DNA of 64,000 bases from Alternaria dauci. Lineage: Eukaryota; Ascomycota; Dothideomycetes; Pleosporales; Pleosporaceae. A model generated the notes under the pieces. It was not told the origin of the DNA and did no database searches. It saw nothing but the letters and a program-made list of their open reading frames with translations. The stretch's first letter is position 1. Each line of letters opens with the position of its first letter. The position numbers and the translations under genes were made by a program. Of this stretch, positions 12,051 to 24,352 are shown piece after piece. Where the stretch lies: NCBI RefSeq assembly GCF_042100115.1, contig NC_091274.1, positions 930,001-994,000 on the forward strand. The letters are read 5' to 3'.

Positions 12051-13060
12051 CGCAACTTTCGCAAGGCGCCGCTGATCGATGAGCCGGTAGTAGGAGAGGG
12101 TGCGGATGATGGATTCGCAGGCCCCGGGCTGAGTGGACGAGCTTAATTTCGTTGTTGGGAAGTCGCGTTGGACCCTGCGCAGATACCTCACGTGTGGGAA
12201 TATTGGGATTTCGGAGAAGAGAAAAAATTATGTCAAAAAGGGCTGGGACACTGGTTCAAAAGAGTGCGCAAAGGATATCGAAGAGATTCAAGAGTAACCA
12301 AGCTACAAGTTAAGTTCTTGCGCTATAGGTAGGCACAGCTATGGAGTCATGGATTGCCGCTGTTACGGCACCTTCCAATCGCATGCGCAAAGAGGCCATA
12401 GCTCCTTGCCTCGAGATGATCACTTGATCTCCTCAACGGCTAGATCGCAGCTACCGGCCAGGCACACGCAGATATGATACCGGCCATGGCAAACGTCACT
12501 GGGTTCAAAGATGAAATTTCCGTGTAGTGAGTGCGTCTATTCGCCCAACTACTCTACCTGAACTAAAGCGAGGCCCGTCTGTCGCCCTGTACACGCGATA
12601 CAGTAGGCCTCGGCCGCGCCGTCAGAAGAGACTCCTTTACATGCTATATTTTCCTCGTGCCAAAAATGAATAATGAAAATGAGATGCCACAAAGTGCGAG
12701 CGTCCCCAAGCACACCGCAACGCCGCAAGCGCCCAATGGAAATCACTCCCACATGTACTGCCAGCTGGTGTAGTCTCGCAACAACGCGGGAGCGCAGAGA
12801 TGAAGGAGATGGAGATGACGATGGTGATGATGTTGTTGTTTTTCGGCGCTGATGAGGAATCCAAGCTGGTGTGTGGGAGGCGGTTCGGTCGATCGGTCGT
12901 CGTAACTATTACCGTTGAAGGAGATTTTCGGTCCCGTCTATCAATCATTACAAGATACCTATACAGGAAGAAAACGTGACCGAGGGAATACTATCGCTCA
13001 AAGAACGGACTCCGTGATGCAACGCAAAGGGAAGAAAACCAAGCTCGAGGACCGCGGTCA
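12051..13060. other. intergenic region between SWC4 and casein kinase gene
   Basis: A 1-kb stretch holding the SWC4 promoter and the 3' UTR of the kinase gene, both on the minus strand. Open frames here are shadows or noise. Confidence 0.4.
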
Positions 13061-14628
13061 CTACTTGCTGGCGCCGCAGCACAGGGCATTGGCCAGTTTT
13101 TGCATGAAGCTGGGCTTTTCGGCCGACGGTTGCCTCGGTTGCTGCGGGTTCGGACTGCTGGCAGGAGCAGCGCGGTTGTTCTGGGCCAAGTTGGGCTGGC
13201 TGTGTTGGAACTGGGCCTGCGTCGAAGCGCCCTCGGGCGGTGCAAGCTCGCCCATGCTCTTTCGCTTCACCTGCGAATCACGGTTCATGTTCTCCCGTGG
13301 GCTTCGTCCAGGCTGGGCGCGGGTCGCTCCGGGCTTTGGCAGAGGCTCGTTGAGACGATGATGGTCAATGGGCAAGTGCGTCTTTTGTTGCCTGTGTTGC
13401 TGGCCTTGCATGTTCACAGCCATGGAGGAGTTGGGGTTGGGGTTGGAATGGTGCATCGCCTGCGCAGCAGATGGGTGCGACTTGAGAACCTCCCAGCCCT
13501 TGCCGTTGTTCAGCTTCATCCAGTCGTACTCGCCGTCTTCAACCTCTCCAGTGCTCTTGAGAGCCTGAGTGAACAGCTCCCGTAGGTAGTCGTAGTCGGG
13601 TGTGTCCTCGAAGCCGAGGTTCCGGACGTAGCTGAGGTACTTGTTGAATTCCTCTACGCGTTGTTAGCATGAATACAGCACGGCAGAGACGCGTAACATA
13701 CCAGGGAAACCATCGCACAGGTCCTTGATGGGCGTTGTCTGCTTCTTCTCACCAATCTTCTCGTACTTCTGCTTGTTGGTAGCGGCCTTGAGGCCTTGCC
13801 ATGGCAGTCCACCTCGCAGGAAGTACATGAAGACGTGACCGAGAGCCTCGAGATCGTCGCGACGGGATTGCTCACGCCCAAGATGGGTGTTGATACTCAT
13901 GTAACGAGCGGTACCAGAGAGCGACTTGCGTTCTCTATACGGAATGTGCTGCTTCGTCTTGGGGTCACGGTACTGCTTCGCCATACCAAAGTCGACGACG
14001 TGGATGACATTGGCGCTCTTGGAGCCGGGGCGCCCAATGAGGAAGTTGTCGGGCTTGATGTCGCGGTAGATGAGGTTCTTCTCGTGGATAGTCTGAACCC
14101 GTGACAGCTGGATGGGTGTGAGTAGGTGAGAGCGCGACGGTGCTGTCGGGACATACCATTTGCTTGGCTACCATGACAACAGTCTTGATGGAGAACTTCC
14201 TGTTGCAATGGTCGAACAGGTCCTCCAAACTGGGACCGAGCAGGTCGATGACCAGAATGTTGTGAAGGCCTTCCTGGCCGAAATAATAGACGTTGGGAAT
14301 CCCGGCTGCACGGGTTAGTCACGATCAAAGTCGATGGTGCGAAGATATATATAGACGTTGGTGTTGATGAGGTTCAACAAAACAAGCGGTAGAGTTAAAG
14401 GGGGAAGGAAAGTCAGCACTCACGGCAGCCCACGAGGATCTTGTATGTGCGGTACTCGTCGCGCAATTGGGGAGCATCGCTCTTGCGCGGCTCGAACTTG
14501 ATGGCGACCTGCTGCTGGTTGAGCAGGTTGGTGCCCTCGAAGATGACGCCGAAGCTGCCCTCGCCGATCTTCTTGCCGACGCGGTAGTGCACGCCGACGA
14601 CGTTGGAACTCGTACTGCCGCTCGCCAT
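13061..14628 (-). CDS. YCK1: casein kinase 1, membrane-anchored Yck1/Yck2 type
   Basis: Four exons (14628-14424, 14305-14157, 14107-13702, 13653-13061) encode 450 residues. The kinase domain spans about residues 15-300: P-loop GEGSFG, catalytic lysine in VAIKFE, catalytic loop [11 protein letters not shown] in [12 protein letters not shown] and the CK1-specific block [15 protein letters not shown]. The C-terminal third is Gln/Pro/Asn-rich and ends in CCGASK; the paired cysteines match the palmitoylation site that holds Yck1/2 at the plasma membrane. Yck kinases act in endocytosis, nutrient sensing and morphogenesis. All introns are GT-AG and 48-118 nt long. The ATG was chosen because kinase homology begins about 15 codons later. 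Confidence 0.93.
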
Positions 14629-16249
14629 GGTGTCGGTTGCGTCGTTATTGGCCGTCGCCTGGGGAGAGAGAGTGGGAGATGGAGAGAATGGGAGACGGGT
14701 AGTGGTAGGGAGGGTGGGTGGCTTGGTGGTTGTGACAGCAGCGAGACAGGGCCGCAGCCGTACTCCGGTAAAGGCTTGGGGGCTATGCACCGGGCGAGGA
14801 ACGCGACTCGGCGTTCCTGAGACGGGCGGGTCGAAGTCGAGTCGGAAGCGACTTGTGCTGCAACGAAGCAGCTGCGAGGGGGGCGGAGAGGTCAGAGGAA
14901 GGGACGCAGGACAGGGACGTGTAGTGAAGAAAGAGCGACCGACTCTCGACGCGGAAAAGACGTGGAGAAGGGGAAGGAGCGACTGAGCATGGGGCGTGCA
15001 CTAGCAGCCTATCGACCGACTCTTCGCTAGACTGTTAGTGGCTCCCAATTCACTGCGAGCACGGGACTGCAACGACCGAGCTATTTACACCCGCCTGCAT
15101 AGAGCCCAAACAAGTGCACGCTGGCTATCGTCGTCGTCGTCGCCGTGGGCGCGGTCCTAATGCAGCGTTTCGGCCATGTGTTTATTCATCATCCCCCTTC
15201 GCAGCGGCGTACGCTTCATTCATTCCCCACTGAGCTGTCAGTTGTTGTTGTTGTACCTGCATGCACAGTCCACACCCAAACTAGCCCATCCTCCGAGCAA
15301 AAGCAGCCCTGGGACGCTCTCGGAAATTCGACACATCCTTTCCCAGCCAACAAACGCGTGTGCGCGAAGGGGAGGCCTGCTCAGCGGAATCGCGATTGCC
15401 TTTGAGCAAAGACAAGTCGTCCCTGTCTTTCGTCATCGCCATCGCTCTCGCATCGTGCATCAACAGCCGACTCAGCACACGTGATGATCTTTGCTGTTGT
15501 AGAGCTGCATCACTCCCGACTAGGATGCATATGCGTGTCGTGTGTTTTGTCCAGCCTCACCGCTGCTGTGCCTGTCGCTGTTCACGCATGCCGCCTACGT
15601 CAATTTGGTGGCTTCGCTCGCCTCAGGGCATAGCCAACGGTCTTGGTGTGGGAAAAGAAGAAGCAAAGGCAGGCGCAAGCCTCTTTGACACGTTATCTAC
15701 TGCCCATCACCCATCTCGCGTCTCAACTCGCAGTACCACTTTTTCCACAACCCAGGCTCCCAGTCGTCCAACGGCTGTTACCGAGTCAGCCATTGGTGTG
15801 CGTGAACATCCGCGCCCTCTCGCTCGCTCGCGCCACACTCGGTTCCCTGATACGGTTGGGTATCCACTGCGCAAATGAACGCTTGTCGTCGCTTGACTCC
15901 ACAGAACACAGTCGAGACCCTTGCCGGTATGCGGTTATGCATGTCACTATTCATGGTTGTCCCCTACCGTTCATGCATTAACCAAATAGTGACGCTTTGT
16001 ACATTTGGTGCCAACTCTATCGTCCTGCCCTAGTCATGCACTGACACGCTCAAGACATGTGACGCCTGTCGTCGGGAAACCTTGAAACCCATCGCTACAA
16101 ATACACGTTGATAACAAAGAAGAAAACAAAGGCTGTCCACGTCTGCAGAGTACAGTTTTGAAACGCCGTGCCCAATGCTTGATGCGCGCCTATCCCCATT
16201 GCCTTGAATGCACTGCGCCCGATAAACCCCCGAATACGACCACAGCATA
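14629..16249. other. long upstream region of casein kinase gene
   Basis: A 1.6-kb region containing the kinase promoter and 5' UTR and the 3' flank of NUP133. It is CT-rich with short CGT and TTG repeats (about 15130-15150 and 15240-15255). A 172-codon plus-strand frame at 15360-15878 has no domain and low-complexity composition, and was not accepted. Confidence 0.4.
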
Positions 16250-19200
16250 TCATGAATCCTGCATCACCACGTCTTGCTCATGTTGTGCGCTTTCATCATC
16301 ACCGTCAAATGTTTCAGAACCAGCAGCTTCCTCGTCCCTCTCGTCCTCCGCATCTTCCTCTGCGATTTGAGGGGCCACAGCACCGTCTTGGGGAATGGAC
16401 TCGCCCTGCTGCTTCAGCTCGCGTGCGTACATTGTCTTGCCCGCTGTCCAAGCTGCCTTGAACCAATCCGTGAGCCGATTCTTGTTGACCTGCTCGCGAA
16501 GGATGTCGTCATCCAGGAGATTGTCCTTGATGATCGGATTGCGAAGATCTTCGGCGGCAAAGCGAACGCATAGCTCTCCATGTGTTCCTCCCGCGCCTAG
16601 AAGATCACGAAGGTTCTTCGGCCATAGCGTCCTGACGAAAGGGTTGTTGACTGTAACATGTTAGTCATTGACCAATATCCGGATGCCGGACATTAACTTA
16701 CTGCACATGCCGCTCAAGGTCCGGAATGTCCATGCCATAGTTGTATCTTGCAACACATCGTTTATCGTAGCATCCGTAACGTCCTTGGTGGTGTTGATCG
16801 CTGCCCAGTTGTCTTTAATACACAGTCGCTTCCAGAAAAGCTTGAGGAGGCCATCACGAGTTGTCCGGTGGATGTTGTTCCAGTTGACCAGCAGGACTCT
16901 GAAAGCGTAAATGAACTCGTCGTTTCCGAGCAAAGTAACACCTCCCTCGCTGTCATCTGCATTCATGAGAGTGAGTATGTCAATCATGAGCGCAGGGTCG
17001 ATGACTTTGTGGTAGACCAGGTTCTCAAAGCCCTCTTTGAGAATCGCCTGGTGTGCTGGTCGATCCCTCAGACGGCCCTGTCCGAATTCAGCCATGAGAA
17101 GTTCCACCGCAGAGTCTTCGTCTAGAGCACCAGTGATGATAGGTAGCAGTCGCTCGTAGACCTCTTCCTGTATTTTTGTGTACTCCAGTTGGTGATCGAT
17201 GCTCTGGTACATGGCTTCGCGCATCTTCAGTGCCTTGGGCTTCTCCCTGCGCGGATCAACCACCGGCTGGTCATCGCCATGCCTCGCTTCCTTCTTGCAG
17301 AGCAGAGCGAGCTTGGCCATGGAAAGCTCAACGCGCTGGCACCACGCATTGGTTTCCTGTTTTGAGCCAGCCTCGAAAAGGAGTTCAGCTGCAGCCTCAT
17401 AATCCTTCTCGCCGCAGACTTCATTGATCCAGCCGAGCCGGGCACGCGACGGCTCAGCTCGCAAGAACTTGGTGAGTGCCGGCTGGTTGAGATACTCCTT
17501 CATGAAGAGCTGCCCTGCTTGGTTCTCGTTGATGTACTTTGAGTAGAACGCTCCAGCCCATTCATCGCCGTAGACCTCAAAGTAGCGCGCAATACGCTCT
17601 TTTATCCGATTCAGCTTGACTGTGCTTTCGGCCTGCTCCATTTTGCTACGAGTGCTGGCTTTCTCTGTCTCGAGCCAGTTCGACTCTTCCCAGATCAGAT
17701 TGACAAGTGTGGACATGTCGCGGTACTGCTCAGCCAGCTCCATGCCTTCGGTGGGCAGTCCAATCTCCATCAGGCCCATGATATGGGAGGGTCGAACATT
17801 GTTATTCCACTCGTCCTTGAGACTACGCCCCATAGCTCGGGTCTTCTCGTCGCTCTGTGCAAGAGCCCACTGGAATCGTTCAATATGAGTCTGACATCCT
17901 AGCTTCACCAAACGAGGGTTATCTTTGCCAATCTTCTGCGCCAGCATTTCTTGGTCGCCTTCCTCGTAGTTGTCCACAGCAAGGTTGCGGCCAACATCGA
18001 TGAGGCTACGGATAGAGCTAACGATATTGTGAGACGAAGTCCAGAATTGAGGTAGCATGTCGTAGCCATGTGTCGACTTAAGGATGCCGTCGTCCAGACA
18101 ATCGGGGTCGAGACCATACACTTCTACGTTTGCTTGCCGGAACTCGAACGCTGTTTCCAGAGTGACAAGCATGACATCGGTGCCCTCGCTGAGTCTCTGC
18201 ATAATTGACGGGGTTTGCTTTAGGCCCTCCTTCATATAGAAAGTCCGCAGGTAGAACCAACCCCAGGGTATTAGTGTGTGGAGACTGTCAACGTCCTTGA
18301 CGAAGAATTGTCTGATGGTGTCGTTTTCGCCGAGCTCGGAATCAATGGCAGTCTTATAGCGTTCATTCAGAGCCCTGACAATATCGCCCATCAAAATCTT
18401 CTCGGGGAAGGCATCCGGATGAATCTGTTGGTCATGCAGCTTGTCCTGGTACCAGAGCCAAAGTTTGTGTGACGCCGCGAGCTTCTCTGCATGCCACAAC
18501 AGCCGCCACCTTGTCTGGAAATCCACGGGAGGATATTCGGTCTGTAGCTGAGAGATCAGGGTTCGGAGAGCAAACAAGCGTTGCTGGAATTGGTCGTCCA
18601 AGTTAGAAACACCCTTCTCGAGATAGTCGTAAGCTGAGCTTAAGATGCCAGCGCTGATGGTAAGAGCAGCTTCGGCAGTCTCCTCTTCGGCGAATGAAAA
18701 TCGTGACTTGACAGAGAAGTCTATGATGTTTGCGGGTATCGTGCTGAAAAAGGTGGCTTGTTCGAGTTTGCTGCGTGCGGTAATATTGACACGCTCCCTA
18801 TCCTGATCGTCTGTCGTGGGGGGTAATGCGCCGATCTGTAGAAGGCCAAACTGTTGGACGAAAATTAGAGCTGTCGACTTCCCGTCCTTTCTTAATGAGG
18901 TCTCCAATGCGTTGCCCGCGAGTGTCACTTCTGGGCGGAAGTAAATGGTATCCTGGAAGGGCAGACTAGAACGTCCTGAATCTGCAAGCAGTTGTGCTTC
19001 AGGGCTCTCCTCTGGCTGAGCGAGGGATGCAACGAACACTGCTCCTGGAAACTGAACATAGGCTGTGTGTCCAGGCTGTGGCAGAAGAAGCGTTCCGGTA
19101 GGCTCCTTTGGTAGCTGGTTTTGGTGAAAATTACGGACTGGTATCACTCTGCTGATTGTACCAGCAGTCCGTGACAGATCCACCTCGAGGAGGAAATAGT

Positions 19201-20485
19201 CCAACGAATCCCGGCCAGACCGTGCCACCAAAACCAGAAGATTCACAGCATCCTGGCTCTGTTGCTGGCCCATAATGGCGAAATCGAGCACTTGCACGTC
19301 CTGCTGGTTCCGCACTTCTGGGACAGTGTCTGCTTGAACTGCCGAAAGGATCGCCTCGTGTACGTCCACGTCTCGCTGGTGGTTGTTTTGTCCTGACCAG
19401 CTCAAGTCCCACGTCTGAAAGAGGCCGTTTCGTGTCGCCGAGATGACCTCCATGTGGCCCTTGGACTGCGATGTCCGAGCCTTGACTGAGGCGATGGTCT
19501 TCCGGATCGATCCTCCAAGAAGGCCTTTGAAGCTGAAGAAGCTGCCTCCCGAGCCATTTGGTGCGCTCAAAACCGTTGTCGCAACGCTCGGTCTACCCTG
19601 GGAATCGCGTAGTGTCAGCTGAGCGAGTCTGCCACTGCTAAAGACGAGGACATAGCCTGCGTGCTCGACATCGACCAGACCGGTTATAGTCTCTCCGGAG
19701 TACAGCTTGACAAATCCCTCTACTCCCTGCTGGCGCTGGGGGTATAGGCTTCGGGCGTCTGCGCTGTCGATGTTCTCCCAGAAGCTGATCTTTCCGGTCG
19801 AAGGTGCGAGCGCGACGATACCGTAGTCGTTGGTGGGGCCATTGCGAACGATTGCGCCTAGCGGAAGGGGTTCACCTTGTCGCAGACCGAAGTTTAGGTT
19901 TAGAGAGACGACCTTTGTGGGGCCGTTGGGGGCGTTGTAGTCCCATACAAGGGCGCGTTCAGAGGTCAGGGCAAGCGCGAGGCCGGCGGACGGGAGGGCG
20001 GTTGCATATATCGGGGCTAGGCATGTATGTTAGCAAGCGCGCGTTGGGTTGGGCGACGTGAAGACGTACTCGATGGGCGGAGGAGCGCTGACGGGAAGCC
20101 GGGCAGTTTCTTGACGCTGTAGGTTGCGTTCTTGGTCTATACGCTCGCGTTAGGAGCGATCAACTTGCACGGATGCGTATCTACCCACCAGGTATGTGCC
20201 GGTATCCTCCTTGGGCGCGCGCTTCGGCGCTGTCTTCTTCTCGCGAACAACCAAAGGCATGTCCACGAGGACGGCCGAGTCGCCTACGCTCTGCACAGCG
20301 TGGCCATTCATCAGGGCACTGCCATTTCCGTTGGCACTGGCCGGATCCTTGAACGTCTCGTTGTTGAGTTTGCTTCGCTTGCGGCTTCGTTGTTGTTGCT
20401 GAGATCCGTCCGAGTCGTTGCGCTGGCGCCGCCGTGTGCGCGCGCTCCGTATGCTCGCGAGCGAAGAAGCCTCTGGCGAAAACAT
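16250..20485 (-). CDS. NUP133: nucleoporin Nup133 (Y-complex)
   Basis: Four exons (20485-20189, about 20130-20070, 20016-16702, 16650-16250) encode about 1357 residues. The N-terminus is basic and disordered (RSARTRRRQR). A beta-propeller follows (about residues 110-560), with motifs such as LALTSERALVWDYN and YVLVFSSGRLAQL, and then a long helical stack typical of the Nup133 C-terminus. The last exon gives the conserved NPFVRTLWPKNLRDLLGAGG region and an acidic tail. The protein should be a scaffold of the nuclear pore outer ring. Intron 1 could end at either of two AGs six bases apart (exon 2 at 20130 or 20136), adding or dropping two residues. It is one of the longest genes here, and nearly all of it is one open exon. 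Confidence 0.9.
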
Positions 20486-21145
20486 GATGAATCGGATGTT
20501 GGGGCTGGTTGGAAACGCGATAGAGCGCGCCGGTGATGGTGTTGGCTCTTCGCTGTGTTATGGGTGACAACTAAGAATGCATCGAAGCTTTGATGATGGG
20601 CAGGGATCCGTGCCACGCTAGAGCCGGAGTTTAGCACCGCAACCTGGTTTCACCCCAGGGCTGTCGAGTACCACTACATACGCTCTGCACACTGTACGCT
20701 ATCTATCCACCAAACACCAGAAGATACGTACAACGGCGTCAGTAGAGGTGCTTACTGACATGTTCAATCTTGTATGCACCTGGCCCAGTTTGCATCTCAG
20801 CCGATTCAGGACAGAGCACAATCATCCTTCACCCAGACACGCCAGGCAGATCAGTTATTTGATTCATGTTTTATTTCGTATCACGTTTATCATACTCATT
20901 AAACTTGTCCAAAAGCGCTATCCGCGATCAGCTTCCAACCATGGATATTCTCGCGAACATTCATGGCTGTACTAGAGAACGTAAAATACTCCCAAACAAA
21001 CATGTTACATGTGTCGAGCACATCAGCCTGGAAAGACGACCATATCTGCTCTGTCAATTTGCTCAGGGCGGGCGAGGACTTCCCACAAGCCGACCACCCA
21101 GTCAGCTTGCAGCCATGCCGCTGCCCATAGTCTCACGCTCGGCCT
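20486..21145. other. intergenic region upstream of NUP133
   Basis: A 660-bp region with the NUP133 promoter and the 3' UTR of the STF2-like gene. No gene or clear motif was found. Confidence 0.4.
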
Positions 21146-21770
21146 TTACATCTTCTTGTCGTGTTCCTCTTCAGCAACGCTGTTCTCCGTTGAAGTAGTG
21201 CTCTGCTTCTCAAGTTCTTCGCCGAGAGGGCCGTGAATCTCTTCTTCAAACACGGGCTCGGTCTCAATGGTCTCGAACTTGGTTTTGAAGTCCTTCATGT
21301 TGTGGGTGGACGAGTTGCTTCGACGACGGGCGTAGGCCATGTTGGGCCTGATGTCTTCGACCTCGTCGCCGGCGGCGCCCCTGTGAAGATGTGGTCAGTC
21401 ACTGACTCTGAGATAAAAGGTGTCTTGCTAGGTGTCGAAAGCAAGCTGACTGTACTCACCAATTGCCCTTGCCACTACCACCCTTCTTCGTCTTGGTCGG
21501 GTCAGTGTCAGCATGACCGGACTTGCCAAAGAACTTGGGCAGTCTCGCTTCACGCTCGGCAGTGCCATCGGCAATGCCGGCGTGGTCACGGTCAGTGAAC
21601 TTGTGAGAGCGAGTCACTGTGGAAGTCAGTATAATGTACGAACATGTTCATGCCGTCTCGTAGTCTCCTGCCGTCTTGGGCCGATGAGCCATTAAGGTGG
21701 CTTCAGACGTTGCATGCCTGATGCAACAAAGGCAAGTGTGTGAGACATGAGAGAAAAGGAAGTACTTACT
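21146..21770 (-). CDS. STF2: Stf2/Tma10-like hydrophilin with intron-split start codon
   Basis: The coding sequence is A (21770), then 21616-21460, then 21380-21146, giving 130 residues. The protein begins MTRSHKFTDRDH and contains GGSGKGNWGAAGDEVED, closely matching the MTRTNKW start and GSGKGNWGKPGDE core of yeast Stf2/Tma10. These are small, highly charged proteins tied to ATP-synthase inhibitor function, ribosome association and desiccation tolerance. The C-terminal half is acidic and probably disordered. The A of the ATG is the last base of the 5' exon; a 153-nt GT-AG intron (21769-21617, branch ACTGAC) separates it from TG. No alternative in-frame ATG lies near the conserved start. The second intron (79 nt) splits the conserved Trp codon. 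Confidence 0.85.
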
Positions 21771-22870
21771 GGTTGGTGTTTGTAGCCGATGGATTGAATG
21801 TGAGTTGGTTGTGATGGGGATGGAAGAGAGTCAATGTGAGTTGAAGTACTCAGGAGCGGCGGGCTCGGAGCTACTGCAACTGTAGGAAGCTCAAGCGGGT
21901 CAGTACATGGTCTCGTGATGCAAGCTTTGACCCGATGGCGTCTTCTTGCGTGAAGCAACGCGGCCAGGATGCGTACCTTGCAGATCGGTGGACAAGTGGC
22001 AGCAAGATGTTAGCGACGACGATGTTTGCAGGCACGATGGTTGTTGACTTGGTGGTCAGAGGCTGGTGCAGTGTGTCTCACGCGGCTTGGTCAAAGGCGG
22101 GGAAGCTGGGAGGAGCTCCTGGCTTTATATCGCGACCAAAATGGGACCCTGTCAAGATGCGCCTCTAGAAGATTCGCCTCAGCTGCCCAGCTCCCACTGC
22201 TTCAATTGTGCTCATAGCTTCTGCCTGTGTAGAGTAACTTGACACTTGTTGTAGCACTGTTATCAGTCGGATCTTCGGTCCAGAGCTATGTAGGGAAAGA
22301 GCGAGGGGAAAGGTACGTCACCGGTACCTGGATCTCGCCGGTCGGTGTCGCGTGGGCCTGCGATGCTTTCGACACGGCACCGCAGCCATGCACAAAACGC
22401 CCGGAGCCATCAATCCCAGGATGCATATCGGGTCAATGAGATATCAGTGCCATACTGCGTCTAACTACGGCCTACTCATGGCCCCATGGCTTCACATCAA
22501 ATGGTGGTTACCCCAGATTCTGGATGTATGCTCCTCGCACGCTAATGCGCCCTAGGATCCACTCACACAGATGCCGCCATTCCGCTTGACTCGGAATCAC
22601 GTGTTCGGTCAGCTCGCAATCAGCCCTTTGTCGTATGACCAATCGCCGCGGAGTTCTCCCTGGTTTCGTCAGCAACGCTTTCTCCGCCTCCGAGGCCGCA
22701 GACCGTCTTCGGAAAAGTTTCCTGGGCGCGCCTCTCGTTGACCACGCTCCTTTCTGCCCGCAACCTTTCTCTCTTTCTCTCTCTCTTCTCGTAGTGGCCT
22801 TGCCTTTGCGCTCTGGTTTTGCGACATCCGTCCACCCCGCCATCAACGCACAGTGCGACAATACCCCACC
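21771..22870. other. divergent promoter region of STF2 and DRE2
   Basis: This 1.1-kb region holds the 5' UTR exon of the STF2-like gene and both promoters. A CCAAT box at 22639-22643 lies about 230 bp before the DRE2 ATG. CT-rich tracts near 22760-22800 resemble fungal core promoters. No gene was found. Confidence 0.45.
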
Positions 22871-23885
22871 ATGGCCCCGCGATGCCTTCTGATCGGCACG
22901 CCGTCGATTGCGGCGCACCCGGAGCGACTCGACCAAGTCTACGAGATCCACGACCGCAATTCGACCGACCTGCAAATGCTTGATCGCATCGCTGCTGGTC
23001 TGGTCAATCTTCCCGCCGCCACATACGATGTTGTCCTCCTCCTCGCCGACGCCGACGGTACCACGCGCGAAAGTCACAGACTACTAGCACGCGATGTCAT
23101 GAACAAAGTTGTCGGCGCGTTGAAGGTTGGGGGAGTACTCAAAAGCCAGGCCGGCCCATTTCAGGGTGCAGAAAAGACGGAGGCTATCCTGGCAGGGCTC
23201 ACAGAGACGGCAGACGGCATGACCAAGCCCGAGCAAGAGGAGCCTGTGTCGATACCGCTCAAGTTTGGCAAGAAGGCAAAGGGCGTGAATGGAACAAACG
23301 GCACAAATGGCGCGAACCATATAGTCAACCCAGACGGCTCCGTCCAGCTCAACCTCAACCGCAAGCGCAACCAGCCACAGGCTGAGCCCGTCAAGCCGGT
23401 CGGTGTAGGCTTTGTCGACTTCAGTGATGATCTCGACGACCCAATAATCACAGGCGAAGACGATGATCTGATCGATGAGGACGACCTCATTACAGAGGCA
23501 GATCTGGCTCGTCCAGTCATTCAACGTGCGTCACTCCTTCCTTGCTACCTCACGTCCCTCTGCTAAAATATTTCCAGCCCTCGAATGCCAGCCCAAACCT
23601 GGCAAGCGACGACGCGCCTGCAAAGATTGTACCTGTGGTATGAAAGAGAAGATCGAAGCCGAAGACGCCGTTAAACGCTCCTCCGCCGACAAAGCGCTCA
23701 ACTCCCTCAAGTTGGACGCCGACGACCTCGCCGAGGTGGACTTCACTGTGCAAGGAAAGGTTGGCAGCTGTGGAAACTGCGCACTGGGCGATGCGTTCAG
23801 GTGCGATGGATGCCCATACATTGGTCTGCCGGCGTTCAAACCAGGTGAGGAGGTGCGACTGCTTAACAACGATATCCAGTTGTAA
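22871..23885 (+). CDS. DRE2: Dre2/anamorsin, cytosolic Fe-S cluster assembly factor
   Basis: Two exons (22871-23525, 23578-23885) encode 320 residues. The N-terminal half is a methyltransferase-like domain with the [12 protein letters not shown] strand and [10 protein letters not shown] linker rich in Asn, Gly and Asp follows, then the C-terminal Fe-S region. The first cysteine set is C in LECQP plus CKDCTCG, the [2Fe-2S] site. The second is the twin CX2C motif, CGNC and CDGC seven residues apart. Dre2 works with the diflavin reductase Tah18 to supply electrons to cytosolic Fe-S assembly. The 52-nt intron lies exactly between the acidic linker and the cysteine domain. It is divergent from the STF2-like gene. 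Confidence 0.95.
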
Positions 23886-24352
23886 GGGCTTGGGACTTGG
23901 ACCATCATTGCATAACTTGGCGTACGGAGTAGGCGAACGACAATCTGGGATAGATAAGGTTGCTACATAGCTTTTTGGAGGGGACATGGACGACAGAACA
24001 ACGAAGCGAACGAATAAATCTTGCCATCATAGCCCTTGGATTGAACTTTGATAACCCTTTCCCTGTGCATCTTAGCACCCACGTCCACTTCTACAGCTAA
24101 GTTATAGACTTCCCTGTCAATGTTTCCTCTTGCACAATATTCCATAGTGTGCGTTCGCATTTTCGCCCTGTCTTCCGCCAGACTCGGGCAGAAAATCTAG
24201 CAGATGCCATGCCTAACATGATGTTTACAGCAGGGCCGAACTGTAGGTAGACCGCCAGCGATCGAAGAATGGTGTTGAGTTACCATGTCCTGTCTATAGA
24301 ACGGTTCCGCATCGTGACTCAGAGGAGATAGTTCAAGTTTCCAGATATTTGT
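23886..24352. other. convergent intergenic region
   Basis: 467 bp between the stops of DRE2 and the GNAT gene. Presumed 3' UTRs; nothing else seen. Confidence 0.4.

Noticed and set aside
15360..15878. 172-codon plus-strand open frame upstream of the casein kinase gene
   Set aside because: Low-complexity composition, no domain, no splice partners; sits in a CT-rich 5' region.
22508..23077. 189-codon minus-strand frame overlapping the DRE2 start
   Set aside because: Rich in Arg/Lys/Glu because it is opposite a CT-rich promoter; overlaps real coding sequence.
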